In this document: positions 12,361-23,485 of the stretch, one piece after another
Layout of the letters: the number at the start of each line of letters is the position of its first letter
Numbering within the stretch: position 1 is the stretch's first letter
From: Siphonodentalium dalli
Lineage: Eukaryota > Mollusca > Scaphopoda > Gadilida > Siphonodentaliidae
Reading direction: 5' to 3'
DNA: 64,000 bases
NCBI GenBank assembly: GCA_032622095.1
Contig: CP136061.1
Location: 216,100,373-216,164,372 of the forward strand
Translations under genes and position numbers: made by a program
Notes under the pieces: model-generated
Told to the model about the DNA's origin: nothing
Database searches by the model: none
The model's input: the letters and a program-made list of their open reading frames with translations, nothing else

Positions 12361-12939
12361 TATATAAAACTAGTTGAAACAGGCTATTGTTAAACTGAAG
12401 ACGTTATTATGAACCCCCTTTGCGAGCTTTGCGCACATTTTTGTCTTTTAAAAATGTTGACATGATGATGATTTTTATTTTTTATAATTAACAAAAATTA
12501 TTATTGATTTTTTTTTAGTTTGAACTTCTTGCTCAATTTAAAAGGCACTTCGATTTTATTTTACACCGGGGTCATGTTCCAGGGATCAACAAAGTACATT
12601 ATACTACTACTACTACATGTGTATGTCGATAAATTGCTATAAATACATGTACTTGTATGGTCTCTTTCTGTATTAATTCTAGCGATCGACTTTGAGAACG
12701 TTTGGGTCCCGAACATGGAACGATAAAGAGCATTGCTTGTTAGTCTAGTCCTCACATGGTAGAAATAAAGAGCGTTAATTTCACTTATGTGCGAAAACTG
12801 AATACAGCTTGTAAATATCTCTGACATTGTCAAATACACATATTGTTCAGAGCATGTCAGCTAGTATATCAATATGCCGTGCGTTTATCAACAAATCGTA
12901 TAAAAAAATAATAATATCATTTTCAAACTTTATTTTTTA

Positions 12940-13115
12940 TAAACCCTCATTGGACGATATATTAATTAACCCTCATGGGACCATATTTTATTTAACCGTG
13001 ATGTGACCATATTTTAATTTACCCTCATCGGACCATATTTCAATTAACCCTCTCTGTGTGTGACCATATTTTAATTTACCCTCATGCATGGAACCATACA
13101 TGTATTTTTATTAAT
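12940..13115. repeat. Second array of the ~30-bp CCTCATGGGACCATAT repeat
   Basis: Five to six units such as AACCCTCATGGGACCATATT and TTTACCCTCATCGGACCATA. Related to 10975-11250. Confidence 0.7.
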
Positions 13116-14189
13116 CCTTATGAGAGGTCATATCAGGAGTGCATTACCTGAGGCCATTCTTATATCAGCATTACGCCCTCCTAGGGTGTATATTGGCAAG
13201 TATATCTGTCGCAGGAGGTGGTGGACAAAATGTGATTAAAACATACTCGGTATTTGCGTAACTGGATACTAAATGTGATTAGTAACGTGCTCTGTGTTTG
13301 CGTACTTGAACCATGATACGAAGATCGCACATTTTTGCCCGATAATTATTCTGCATGCTATTTCATGTGCTATTCAGTCCAATATTTCAAATGAAATTAG
13401 AAAAAAATATCACATATAATCAACTACATAGGCGTTACCTATATACAGATTTTTCACAATCACCACATTAAAGTTGTTATATTGCATAATTATATGGCTA
13501 ATAATATGATCTTGAGGGCGTTACTATTTCTGACTATGGGTTTCTTGTTCTCCAATCGCCGGACGTGTTCGGTATGACACAGTATAAATATTAATCAATA
13601 CACAATATGTACATACATATATAATCGTGGTACATGCAAACAATATATAGATCAGAAATCGCGTACACGTGCATATGGGGGTGGGTGTGTTGTGGGTTGG
13701 GTTTGTTGTTGTGGGGTATATGGTGTATGCATGTGACTTTTCCCTCGTGTATTTCGCTGTTTATGGACGCACGTGTATGTTGGTATGGCGTCAGACTGGG
13801 GTATTTTAGAATTAGTATTACAGGGACCCTCTAGCCACGTCCCTGCCAACTCATGATTTACACTGATTTAATGTTTCCATTCTATATGGAACATTACAGT
13901 TACGGGCCTATAATATCGAATAACACATAATAGTCTATACTATTAATATGACATTAGGACATAAAACACAAACAAACATACACGTTTTCGCAATTGCACA
14001 TGCACCCTCACCCTAAAGATGGTCCATGTGCCGGTCTGTCCGAAAGATAATGGGATATTTTCAAGAAGAAACTGTCAAAATGCGAAGTATATCATCCGCA
14101 TCTTTGACATCCCAAATCTGGTTTGGCGACATCTCATCGCAGTATCGATCCGCGGCTTTGACACCCGAAATTATGGTGGGTACCAACAC
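13116..14189. other. Region without recognised gene
   Basis: I see no gene. A GT-rich stretch at 13680-13720 (GGGGGTGGGTGTGTTGTGGG) produces overlapping short frames on both strands. The rest is AT-rich and unremarkable. Confidence 0.4.
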
Positions 14190-14610
14190 TTAAAGGTACT
14201 CAACCCGATAAAACTCCTCTCAATTACTATTTCAATGGCTTCGGGGGTCAAAAATATTTGATTCGAGTCGAGGAAGTCACCCATCAAAGCTCAGATTTGT
14301 TAGATATCGATTTTAGAAATCTATTATTTTTCATTATCGGGAATACTATCTGGCCCAGAACTCAGTCAAAATTGCGTTAAAATTACCACTTGATTTTAGA
14401 GTTATTCATCCTTGTCTGTTTGAATAGATTTGGAGTACACATCCAAAGCAGATTACGGCAGTTATTGGTACTCATCTCGAGAACATAACAAATTTGAAAA
14501 ATCAATATCTAATAACTCTGAGCTTTGTTTGATGGGTTCCTCGACTCGAATCAAATATTTTTTACCCCCAAAGCCAAAGAAATAGTAATATAGGACCATC
14601 TGATCGGATT
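14190..14610. mobile_element. Family-A MITE, copy A2 (right end lost)
   Basis: Starts TTAAAGGTACTCAACCCG. The right end stops at ATCTGATCGGATT before the GAGTACCTTTAA terminus. The tandem duplication at 14610-14703 begins exactly there. Confidence 0.85.
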
Positions 14611-14703
14611 TTATGGTTAATTAAACATATATGTTTTCTATTGATACACGCTTTGTATTTTATGGTTAATTAAACATATATGTTTTCTATTGATACACGC
14701 TTT
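14610..14703. repeat. 47-bp tandem duplication
   Basis: Two identical copies of a unit beginning ATTTTATGGTTAATTAAACA and ending GATACACGCTTTGT. Perfect identity points to a recent event. Confidence 0.9.
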
Positions 14704-16652
14704 GTCCGCCGTCAATGGCTGATAATTATGTTTCAAACGAACTACATAACGTCAAAAAGTGTGTACTATTTGTGATAAAATCGGAAATGAACCGGAATTT
14801 CCATTAAACTTATCGGGGTGAGAGCAAGCTTTGGTCGCTATCCCATTGGGGGGGGGGGGGGGACATTCCGCTTGACGAAATAATTTTTTAAATAGTGGAT
14901 ATCACTCAATTGGGAGATATATAGATTCATCTGAGGGAAGTTATGTTCATTTATCAAAACTGCATGTCTGGTTTTGACGATACCTTCGGGTTTGGCGATT
15001 ATGATAGTGAATAATCTAATTAATGATGTTCCATATATATATACGAATCCTAACATTCTCGATGCGTGTATTTGAACAACACAATTTATGATCCGCGTCC
15101 TGTCTGTCCGACAGATAGAATATTAATAGACTTGAAAATCGGGGGGGGGGGGTGGAGAAATCATGACAACAAAACAGCCAGGCATCGGTTCTAATTAGAA
15201 ATTTATACATCGCGTTGGTTACCTTAATTGAAGGAAAATATAGAACTGCATGGACTACATGTTTTGAGCGTTTCGTATAGATTAGCCCAAAACTATTGTC
15301 TGAAGCGAATCGTGTGAATACAACTGAGTTGTCTAGAGTATCAGTATAGGTAATTGGCTAATGATAATTGGAGTTCACGGAGTAAGTGAGTAATTTCGTT
15401 AGCGCATAATAAAGTTGGGTCACTTTAGCCAGTTTTTCGCTAGGAGTGACAACTTAAATTCCACATATCTGAGTAAAAATAATTTTATATGAGTATAGTT
15501 ACTAGTTACATGAGCACCATTATGGTAATATAATTGTACAAATTAATAATTACACATCGAATAAGATTTATTACATACAGATGTATAACACATTAATTAA
15601 TGAAACGTTATATATAATCGCGAAGCGGACGGAAACATACGTTTCGAATGTGACATGTTACATATATATGACAACATAAAAATTATGTTCACTGGGCATG
15701 CAGCATCCAGTGCTTCCAGAGTTTTCCCCACAAAATGTGGTTTTATCTCTGGTTTATCGCAGGAATTCTAACCGGAAACTGCTGGAGATTTGTGTAGGAT
15801 TCTTGTGCATAGAATGACATGTTAATTATTACAGTATAATTATCGGAATTACAATATGTGAATATACTATTGAAATGAGATGCTCACACATATTAATTTG
15901 TAACGAATGTTGTATATGTTGTACATCCAGCGGTTTTTGGTGTGCCCATCTGGTGTCAACTTCTGCGAATAAAGACACTGGCTATCTGCTCAAACATGTG
16001 TTTAGTTGTTATTTAGTTTAGTGTAGACCTATATAGACATTGACAGTGTTTACTTGATCGTATATCTATCATGCGTGAACCTGCATTTCTTTCACGTGTT
16101 GCCCGCATTGTCGCGCTGACATTGTCTATGACACAATCACTGATAAAGTATATTATACATCCGGAATGTTGGCGTCATGCAGTGGTGTATCATCATGTAT
16201 TACTGCAGCAACATTTATAGATGCCAGCTCATAGGGTTTTCCCGTACTGCTTTGATTTGATGCCATTGTATCAACAGGCCATTCCTTGTTTTAAAAATAA
16301 TCGGCGCGGAGTATATGTTTTGTGATATCACTATGGATACATACATCTCATAAATTTGGATTTCGAACAGAACGTACAATCCTAAATAAAATCCGAGGTA
16401 AGTGGATGATGCATTCAGGTTAAACTATCTTGTAAGAACTGGTAAGCAAATTAAAATTATAAGATAGCACTATAATTGCATTATGACATGTATATATCAG
16501 AGGAAACAAGATCCGACATTTAAAGAGGCAAATACAATTGAAAGGACAGAATAGAAACGAAACAAACGAAACAAAATAAAGCCGCGGAGAAACATTATTT
16601 TTTTTATTCGGGTTTTCAATTCAGGGTATCCCCTATCTGTATATTATACTCA
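14704..16652. other. Gene-free stretch with G homopolymers
   Basis: No gene supported. G runs at 14847-14861 and 15141-15150 on the plus strand. Otherwise AT-rich single-copy-looking sequence. Confidence 0.4.
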
Positions 16653-17084
16653 TTAAAGGTACCCAATCCGACCAGACGCTCCTAAATTACTATTTCTTTG
16701 GCTTCGAGTGTAAAATATATTTGATTCGAGTCGAGGAACCCACCCGTCAAAGCTCAGAGTGATTAGATATCGATGTTTGAAGTTTGCGATTTCTATTGTT
16801 TGTGGGACAGAACTTGCAGGTCTTGTATATAAAGATGGATAACTCTGAAATCAAGTGGTAATAATAACCACTTGATTTTAGAGTTATCCATCTTTATCTG
16901 CAAGACCATCCGTTTGACCGGCAAGAACTGTCCCACAAACAATAGAAATCGCAAACTTCAAAAATCGATATATAATCACTCTGAGCTTTTATGGGTGGGT
17001 TCCTCGACTCGAATCAAATATTTTTTACCCTCGAAGCCAAAGAAAAGTAAATTAGGAGCGTCTGATCGGATTGAGTACCTTTAA
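16653..17084. mobile_element. Family-A MITE, copy A3: near-complete 430-bp palindrome
   Basis: Starts TTAAAGGTACCCAATCCGAC and ends GATTGAGTACCTTTAA, folding around ATCAAGTGGTAATAATAACC at 16852-16871. The arms stay complementary for most of their ~215 bp. It shares its terminal TTAA with copy A4. Confidence 0.9.
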
Positions 17085-17542
17085 AGGTACCCAATCCAAT
17101 CAGACGCTCCTAAATTACTATTTATTTGGCTTCGGGGTTAAAAAAATTTGATTCGAGTCGAGGAACCCACCCATAAAAGCTCAGAGTGATCACATACCGA
17201 TTTTTGAAGTTTGTTATTTCTCGAGAAATGTAATAATATGTGGCCCAGAAACACGTGGTCAAACGGAGGGTCTCGGACAAAATTGCGGATGAATTTGGAT
17301 AACTCTAAAATCAAGTGGTAATACGGTCAAATTTCGTGATACTTTAGTGACAATACGGCCATAATTTGTTGAACAAAATGTTGATAAATAACAAGTTTTG
17401 AGAAATTTTATACCACAGTTGACAATGGTTAGCATTATTTTGTTGCAATAAATCGATTCTGATAACTAAAGCGTGTTTTAAAGAAATGTTGTTGTTTATC
17501 TTGATGGTATGGGGACTCTCTGTTCGGATTGAGTATCTTTAA
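17081..17542. mobile_element. Family-A MITE, copy A4
   Basis: Abuts A3 through a shared TTAA (17081-17084), and ends GATTGAGTATCTTTAA. The right half is the non-palindromic type with TGATAAATAACAAGTTTTG and the GTTGTTGTT tail seen in A7, A8 and A10. Confidence 0.88.
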
Positions 17543-17656
17543 ATAATTGAATTATCGTCATGTTATAACCTTTATTTACTAAATGGATTGTCTTATTCGG
17601 CTATGAAAGTATACATTATTTATTAAACATATTATCTGAACATTTGCCACAAATTA

Positions 17657-17712
17657 AAGGCCCACACAGATGTTTTCGAGTCGCCGATTATTTTTTTTAA
17701 TAGTGACTTGAT
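17657..17712. mobile_element. Family-B end fragment
   Basis: TTAAAGGCCCACACAGATG through GAGTCGCCGATTATTTTTTT to AGTGACTTGATATA, the reverse of a family-B right end, cut off at the next TTAA. Confidence 0.75.
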
Positions 17713-18450
17713 ATATTAACTCATTGAGTGCCAGATCTCCTGAGGGGAATCGATATATGTACGCCAGGTCTCCTGGGAAAAAAGAACATTATTCACACTA
17801 ACTATATATTTAGTTTGACTATTCAATATAGGACAGAATCGAATTGACAGCAGGCATTGCTAGTATAGGCCCTATCCATGACCTGCTTTTAAACTCCATG
17901 TCCGGTACTCGGGAGTCATCATAGGTCAAAAATTTCATGTTGCCATGGCAACGAGGACTTAAAATTGACACCGATTGACTGAAATCACAAAGTTGTTGTT
18001 TTGTGTGGCCATCTAAATAATTTATTCAGTGTAGTTTTAGACATTAATTTTACTGGTGGAATAACATAGCATTTAGATAGGATCCGGGGGGGGGGTAATC
18101 GGTGTGACTAAACGAATTTTGTGAATGGGATGACGTTTACAATGAACACTCTCCTAGAAAAGCTGATTATTAAATTGAAAACTATTTGGAAATGTATTGT
18201 TTCGTTCTTTTTGGCCTATAATAGTCGCACTTGCCGCGGTGGGACGTACTTCCAGTTTGTACTGTATCTAGGTGACAATGCCACATATTAGTACATCGGA
18301 TTAACCCGGTGACGATTATATCCGATTCAGCGCATCGACCCCCCCCCCCCCTTCCATACCAAATTTCAGTTCGATATCGTAAATAATGTAAGAGCAATAT
18401 ACTGACAATTTATTTCTATAGTAAATTCTCATTGTAATTTGGCGAACCCC

Positions 18451-19050
18451 TTAAAGGGGTACTGTACGCCATTTTCAATAAATTCCCGGTGATAACAACG
18501 ATCTATTATCGATACTATATAGAAATATAAGTAATTTGAGTCGAAGATGTATTCTGTAAACGCTCAGGTTAATAGGCTATCTTAAAATTTAATAATTTAA
18601 AAGTTAATAATTTAATATAAATTGATTTTATGGCTCCAGCCATAAAATGGCGTCTCTTAAAATTCGAATTTCCGTGTACAAAACGTAATCAAATTATAAT
18701 TGAGGGATATTGGATTAGGAAAACAATTGCACACACGATCGTTTGAAACATTATGCTTATACGGGGAGAAAACCCAAGCCACTCATTGACTAGTGACGGT
18801 ACACTAACTTAAATGAGTATATGGGACTACTAACCATATAATATAATGTTTATTTGATTCATTTGGTTGAAAACTTTACAAAAATTACTCGACAACGACA
18901 ATTTGTATTTTTGCATTCCGGTAAATTTGCCATCCGTAACAATACTTCGTACTCAACAAACTTTCAAAAAATGGAAAAGTTGTTACATTATTCTCCGACT
19001 CGGGGATTATAGAAACCAACAACAACATCTTGGGTACAGTACCCCTTTAA
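18451..19050. mobile_element. Family-C MITE (TTAAAGGGGTACTGTAC ends), copy 1
   Basis: 600 bp bounded by TTAAAGGGGTACTGTAC and its complement GTACAGTACCCCTTTAA. A second, 299-bp copy is at 60168-60466. TTAA at both ends suggests TTAA-targeting. Ends 16 bp before the target duplication of the Polinton-like element. Confidence 0.8.
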
Positions 19051-19366
19051 GGTACAGAGTTTGATTGACATAAGAAGAATAGGCGTCTCGTTCGCTCCAC
19101 TTCTAAAAATAGAATCTTTGGGGTCTAAAATTGGTTGTACTAAAATATTCCCAAAATAACAAAACCCAAAAAAAAAAAATTCAAAACTTCAAAAAATTAT
19201 TTTTTCCAAAAAATTTAAAAATTTCCAAACTTCCAAATTATCAAAACCCCAAAATTTCCAAACTTCCAAATTATCAAAACCCTCAAAATTATTTCTCTAA
19301 AAAAAAAAAGTTTAAATAACAAATTTATAACGAGTTTTCGGTTTCTGATAAACTCGATATTAAAAA

Positions 19367-19675
19367 ATGTCGAATGTTAAATTATTTGCGCGTAATATCT
19401 TTCGTAATATTTTTTGTTCAAATATTTTTCATGAATTTATTAATCGATGTTTAGAAAATAGCTTTATTGGACATTGTGACCATCGATATGAATGCATACA
19501 TTCCAGTGTTTTATCGGACGCAGTTCATATAATTGTCATACCTGAAAATAGACACCATTACTTTTACATAAATAATAAAGAGCGTTTATTCTTTACACTC
19601 TCTCTATCCCATATGACAGGTGTGTATTATCGTGAATTATTGGAAGTTTTGAGATGTACTATGTTGAACCACTAA
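19367..19675 (+). CDS. Unrecognised 102-residue frame in left inverted repeat
   Basis: Starts MSNVKLFARNIFRNIFCSNI and ends LLEVLRCTMLNH. Balanced composition with several Cys and His and no transmembrane segment, so it looks more protein-like than the surrounding shadows. An identical mirrored frame is in the right repeat. The family is not recognised; a gene inside terminal repeats would be unusual for Polintons. Confidence 0.4.
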   Translation: MSNVKLFARNIFRNIFCSNIFHEFINRCLENSFIGHCDHRYECIHSSVLSDAVHIIVIPENRHHYFYINNKERLFFTLSLSHMTGVYYRELLEVLRCTMLNH

Positions 19676-19933
19676 CGGTCTAAAATTGTAATGTGAAATT
19701 ACAACCCTCCAGAATGAATTGTCATATTCGCTGTACACGCAATCACACACGCGACATTGGTGGTAACAATGTGTCTTTCACACCTTTGCTTTACCAAATG
19801 AATTATATTATTTCCCCGTTCACAGTTATATGCTATTCAGAAAACATATCGATTTAATGTCTGAACAAACGGGTTAGTATCAATTAAGGTTGATAAACTG
19901 TGTCATTCACACGATAATTAGTTAGCCAAAAAC

Positions 19934-20143
19934 ATGCATACGTCCAGGACACTCAATTATAGAAATTGCTTTGATGACATTGTTATAACAACATTACGTA
20001 ATAACCACTTATCGCCCCACATTCATACTTACGCTTTGGACATTTTATCAGTTTATCACGTGATCACTAAATGTGGCAATCGGGTATCCACCGATGCCTG
20101 CAATGTATTATTTATAATAATTGGACTCATTGATCTCACGTAA
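19934..20143 (+). CDS. Possible 69-residue frame in left inverted repeat
   Basis: Starts MHTSRTLNYRNCFDDIVITT and ends hydrophobic, CNVLFIIIGLIDLT. Its last 35 residues are also readable in a diverged third copy (minus strand, about 23104-23210) with an N-to-L change and no stop. Function unknown; could be chance. Confidence 0.25.
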   Translation: MHTSRTLNYRNCFDDIVITTLRNNHLSPHIHTYALDILSVYHVITKCGNRVSTDACNVLFIIIGLIDLT

Positions 20144-20565
20144 ATAATACTCTTAGTTGTTCCAATAAAATAGTTATCAAATTCGATCACCAATAGATTT
20201 GACTGTGGAATGTAATGACCTTTAACTTATTTATCGATCTAAAAGGACACTCATTATGAATGAATGTTAACAATACAAGCGCACGAATGAAGAGCGTTGA
20301 ACATATACGAAATTACTACACGAATGAATTGAACCTTGAAATTTATATTTCACATCTTACCAACAACAGCTACAGACATAATCATAGTATTATACTGTCT
20401 TGCATGTACACACGCTATGACATCATTAAAGGCGGACAATCCACTCACGGTGTGACAACAGATACGGACATAGGCATAGTGTTATACAGTCTTCTATGTA
20501 CCCACGCTATGACACCATTAACGTACATTGGATGTTAGGTATATGACTCTTGAGTATGCACCAAT

Positions 20566-20846
20566 CAATGAGCAAATGAGCAAAAAACTGAGCAAATGAG
20601 CAAAAAATGAGCAAATGAGCAAGAAAATGAGCAAATGAGCAAGAAAATGAGCAAATGAGCAATAAAAATGAGCAAATGAGCATAAAAATGAGCAAATGAG
20701 CAAGAAAATGAGCAAATGAGCAAGAAAATGAGTAAATGAGCAATAAAAATGAGCAAATGAGCAAATAAATGAGCAAATGAGCAAGAAAATGAGCAAATGA
20801 GCAATAAAAATGAGCAAATGAGCAAATAAATGAGCAAATGAGCAAA
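20566..20846. repeat. GAGCAAAT minisatellite, left arm
   Basis: Tandem array of ~20-22-bp units of the type AATGAGCAAATGAGCAA, about 280 bp. It directly continues the left inverted repeat. The matching array on the right arm (23486-24117) is more than twice as long, so the two arms have expanded independently. Confidence 0.9.
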
Positions 20847-20965
20847 AAGTTTTTGAAATTTTTGAAGTTTTTTGAAATTTTTGAAATTTTTGAAGTTTTT
20901 GAAGTTTTTGAAATTTTTGAAGTTTTTTGAAATTTTTGAAGTTTTTTGAAATTTTTGAAGTTTTG
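20847..20965. repeat. TTTTTGAA(A/G) short tandem repeat
   Basis: About 120 bp of 10-12-bp units TTTTTGAAATT/TTTTTGAAGTT between the left minisatellite and an internal copy of the element terminus. Resembles the A/T-rich repeats just inside the outer termini. Confidence 0.8.
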
Positions 20966-21021
20966 GGTTTTTGGGAATATTTTAGTACAACCAATTTTAG
21001 ACCCAAAGATTCTATTTTTAG
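20966..21021 (-). repeat. Internal inverted copy of the Polinton-like terminus
   Basis: Matches 25522-25577 (GGGAATATTTTAGTACAACC onward to ATTCTATTTTTAGA) almost base for base, in the right-end orientation. The left 1.95 kb (19073-21021) is therefore itself bounded by inverted terminus copies. Confidence 0.8.
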
Positions 21022-21106
21022 ATGCAATAATCGATTTTTATAAGAGGCGATAAACTTTCTAAAATAAAATGCAGAAAAAAGAGTGACTTGTACATTTTGA
21101 AGAAAC

Positions 21107-21430
21107 ATGTCGATCCCGTATATTCCTGCAGATCTTGAAATGTGGAGAAAACATTTCAGAGATATGGTTGATGGGAAGTTAATACCAGATAATCAGGGTC
21201 GATACTTTATTGACAGAACTAAAAATAGTGATAGTGAAGAAGACGTTCTAAAACCACTTATTAACGTGGTGACACCCATCGCTCAAGCGATTGAAATGGC
21301 TAAGGCTGAAGTTGCAGCAAATAAGTTGACAAACACACGTAAAGCGTCCAAACAAACCAACAAGAGAGTGTCTGATGGAGGTTTGTCTAATAATAAGAAG
21401 AAAATGAAAAGATCAGTGTCATACGATTAG
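21107..21430 (+). CDS. Unrecognised 107-residue protein, Polinton-like cargo
   Basis: Starts MSIPYIPADLEMWRKHFRDM. An acidic patch (NSDSEEDVLKPLINVV) is followed by a helical Ala/Lys segment and a strongly basic C-terminus (KKKMKRSVSYD). The basic tail could bind nucleic acid or act as a nuclear signal. First gene of the unique core, same strand as the zinc-finger gene 190 bp downstream. No match to known Polinton proteins from memory. Confidence 0.6.
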   Translation: MSIPYIPADLEMWRKHFRDMVDGKLIPDNQGRYFIDRTKNSDSEEDVLKPLINVVTPIAQAIEMAKAEVAANKLTNTRKASKQTNKRVSDGGLSNNKKKMKRSVSYD

Positions 21431-21618
21431 CCAAATCATGAATGAATACATAGAGTATCATACTGATAAATTGGCATTAATTGAATCACCGGCGGTCAAA
21501 TATCTATACCCTAGCCCCGGGACGAACGTACTCTTAGAGCGACGGTTGTATACCACACCTTATTCTCTCTTTTTATCGCTACTTATAAGAGTGATGGTTC
21601 TTCCAATAATTCGCGATA

Positions 21619-22188
21619 ATGCACGGGTGTGATTTATGTGGCATTATTTTATCGACGAACTACAATCTACAAAGACATAAACAGATTAAACACGGAGTTA
21701 TGTCCGAGACAAAACCAACTCTCTTCGGAGAAGATACCGATGAATCTGACGAAGCGGTTCTAGATTCAGATGAAGATGAACGTGGAACGCTATCAGATTC
21801 AGAAGATGGTAATGGCGTCGGTAGTAGAACGGTATTCGGTCTTAAGAAAGCTGCGCGATGTGTCAACGAGATGGACACATTCAAAAGTATGATGAAACGC
21901 GTCACCAATGATGTGAAAGAAGAAGAGAGCATTTCGGGAGATGAGAGCATGTCGGGAAAAGAGGATACCATCGACACAGAGTTTGCTCTGTTTCTCAAAA
22001 GTTATAGACGATTAATAGAATACCAGTATCGATTGAAAACATCACGCATACATACCATGATCATGAAGAAAATGGTCAAACTGACCAAACACGGATATAA
22101 TAATGAATGGGCTGCAGATGAAGCGATGAGAAAATTCAAGAAACTCTTAGAAGTAAATCTAACGGTCGAAGATTCAGACAATGATTAA
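21619..22188 (+). CDS. C2H2 zinc-finger acidic protein, 189 residues, Polinton-like cargo
   Basis: Residues 4-25 form one C2H2 finger (C-x2-C-x12-H-x4-H, within HGCDLCGIILSTNYNLQRHK). Next comes a very acidic segment of Asp, Glu and Ser (~40-75), then a basic helical C-terminal half (YRRLIEYQYRLKTSRIHTMI, and KKMVKL). One finger plus an acidic region suggests a DNA- or RNA-binding regulator; this is inference. An AATAAA follows the stop within 6 nt. A frame at 21438-21632 overlaps its start by 14 nt and is probably spurious. Confidence 0.65.
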   Translation: MHGCDLCGIILSTNYNLQRHKQIKHGVMSETKPTLFGEDTDESDEAVLDSDEDERGTLSDSEDGNGVGSRTVFGLKKAARCVNEMDTFKSMMKRVTNDVKEEESISGDESMSGKEDTIDTEFALFLKSYRRLIEYQYRLKTSRIHTMIMKKMVKLTKHGYNNEWAADEAMRKFKKLLEVNLTVEDSDND

Positions 22189-22193
22189 ATTTC

Positions 22194-22199
22194 AATAAA
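22194..22199 (+). promoter_or_regulatory. Polyadenylation signal AATAAA of zinc-finger gene
   Basis: AATAAA 6 nt after the TAA stop at 22186-22188, in TTTCAATAAACTTC. A tight stop-to-signal distance is typical of compact viral-type genes. Confidence 0.5.
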
Positions 22200-22254
22200 C
22201 TTCATCAACATGTTATTCTCGTCTTCGTTATATATCTATAAGTGGGGAGGGGGT

Positions 22255-23215
22255 TTCACCAATATTACATCACGTCCCTTACCGCGTGTTACTTTAACAT
22301 TCCACACCGTGCGTGTATTATCCCCCTTTAATTATGTCATAGCATTGGTACATAGAAGACTGTATAACACTATGCCTATGTCTGTATCTGTTGTCACACC
22401 GTGAGTGGATTGTCCGCCTTTAATGATGTCATAGCGTGTGTATATGCAAGACAGTATAACCCTATGCTAATGCCTGTAGCTGTTGTTGGTAAGATGTGAA
22501 ATATAAATTTCAAGGTTCAATTCATTCGTGTAGTAATTTTGTATATGTTCAACGCTCTTCATTCGTGCGCTTGTATTGTTAACATTCATTCATAATGAGT
22601 GCCCCTTTAGAGTGTCTTGTGTTCCTTTAAGATTCAAACACCAATATTACATCACGTCCCTTGTTTCGTGTCACTTTAACTCCTTGAGTGTATTGCCCCT
22701 TCGAATGATGTCATAGCATGGGTACATGTAAGATAGTATAACACTATGACTATGTCTGTATCTGTTGTTGGTAAGATGTGAAAATATAAATTTCAGTTCA
22801 TTCGTGTAGTAATTTCGTATATGTTCAACGCTCTTCATTCGTAAGAGTAATTACCAACTGGAAGTTGTACTATTTTTGATAAACATCGGATTTGCTCATC
22901 AGACGATAAGCTGACAATATTTACGTATGGTCTAATTAGATTCATGCATAAATGTAAGGTAATTTTTGTTATGGTCAAGTTTTTTGTTAAGACCATGTTC
23001 TAACATAGATCGATAAATAAGTTAAAGGTCATTATATTCCACAGTCAAATCTATTGGTGATCGAATTTGATAACTATTTTATTGGAACAACTAAGAGTAT
23101 TATTTACGTGAGATCAATGAGTCCAATTATTATAAATAATAAATTGCAGGCATCGGTGGATACCCGATTGCCACATTTAGTGATCACGTGATAAACTGAT
23201 AAAATGTCCAAGAGA
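22255..23215 (-). repeat. Diverged direct copies of inner inverted-repeat sequence
   Basis: Three partial copies (about 22255-22640, 22643-22850 and 23010-23215) of the sequence at 24147-24640, in the same orientation as the right arm. The first two share the start AATATTACATCACGTCCCTT and are spaced ~385 bp. Landmarks: TGATGTCATAGC, ATGTTCAACGCTCTTCATTC and GTTAAAGGTCATTA. They probably arose by duplication within the element. Confidence 0.75.
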
Positions 23216-23485
23216 CGTACTATAATGAGCAAAAAAAATGAGTTGACCTTCGGCTGCGTCCCGATTGGGTACTGAGCTGACACCGGGGATAAATTGACCA
23301 ATGACTGCCATTGTATCCTTTGACAGATATGCGCGCGCAGACTCGTTTGATGTTCGCTATCGCATTACTATGTTTTAATAGCCGAGCCTCCACTTCTCGT
23401 CTGACTCCCTTACCGACAAGACCTGTCTACACAGTACTTCTCCGGCAGACTATTCATCCACTGGTAGGCCTACATACAGGTATGC
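23216..23485. other. Unique spacer of Polinton-like element
   Basis: About 270 bp with higher GC content and no match elsewhere in the window. A plus-strand frame running into the minisatellite starts here (MYPLTDMRAQTRLMFAIALL); I see no reason to call it a gene. Confidence 0.4.

Larger units (their letters stand above)
19073..20560 (+). repeat. Left terminal inverted repeat of Polinton-like element
   Basis: About 1.49 kb mirrored at 24118-25603. The outer 250 bp are A-rich with repeats of the type CCAAACTTCCAAATTATCAA. The inner part contains short open frames at 19367-19675, 19934-20143 and 20260-20538, all present again in the right repeat. High identity suggests recent activity or gene conversion. 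Confidence 0.85.
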
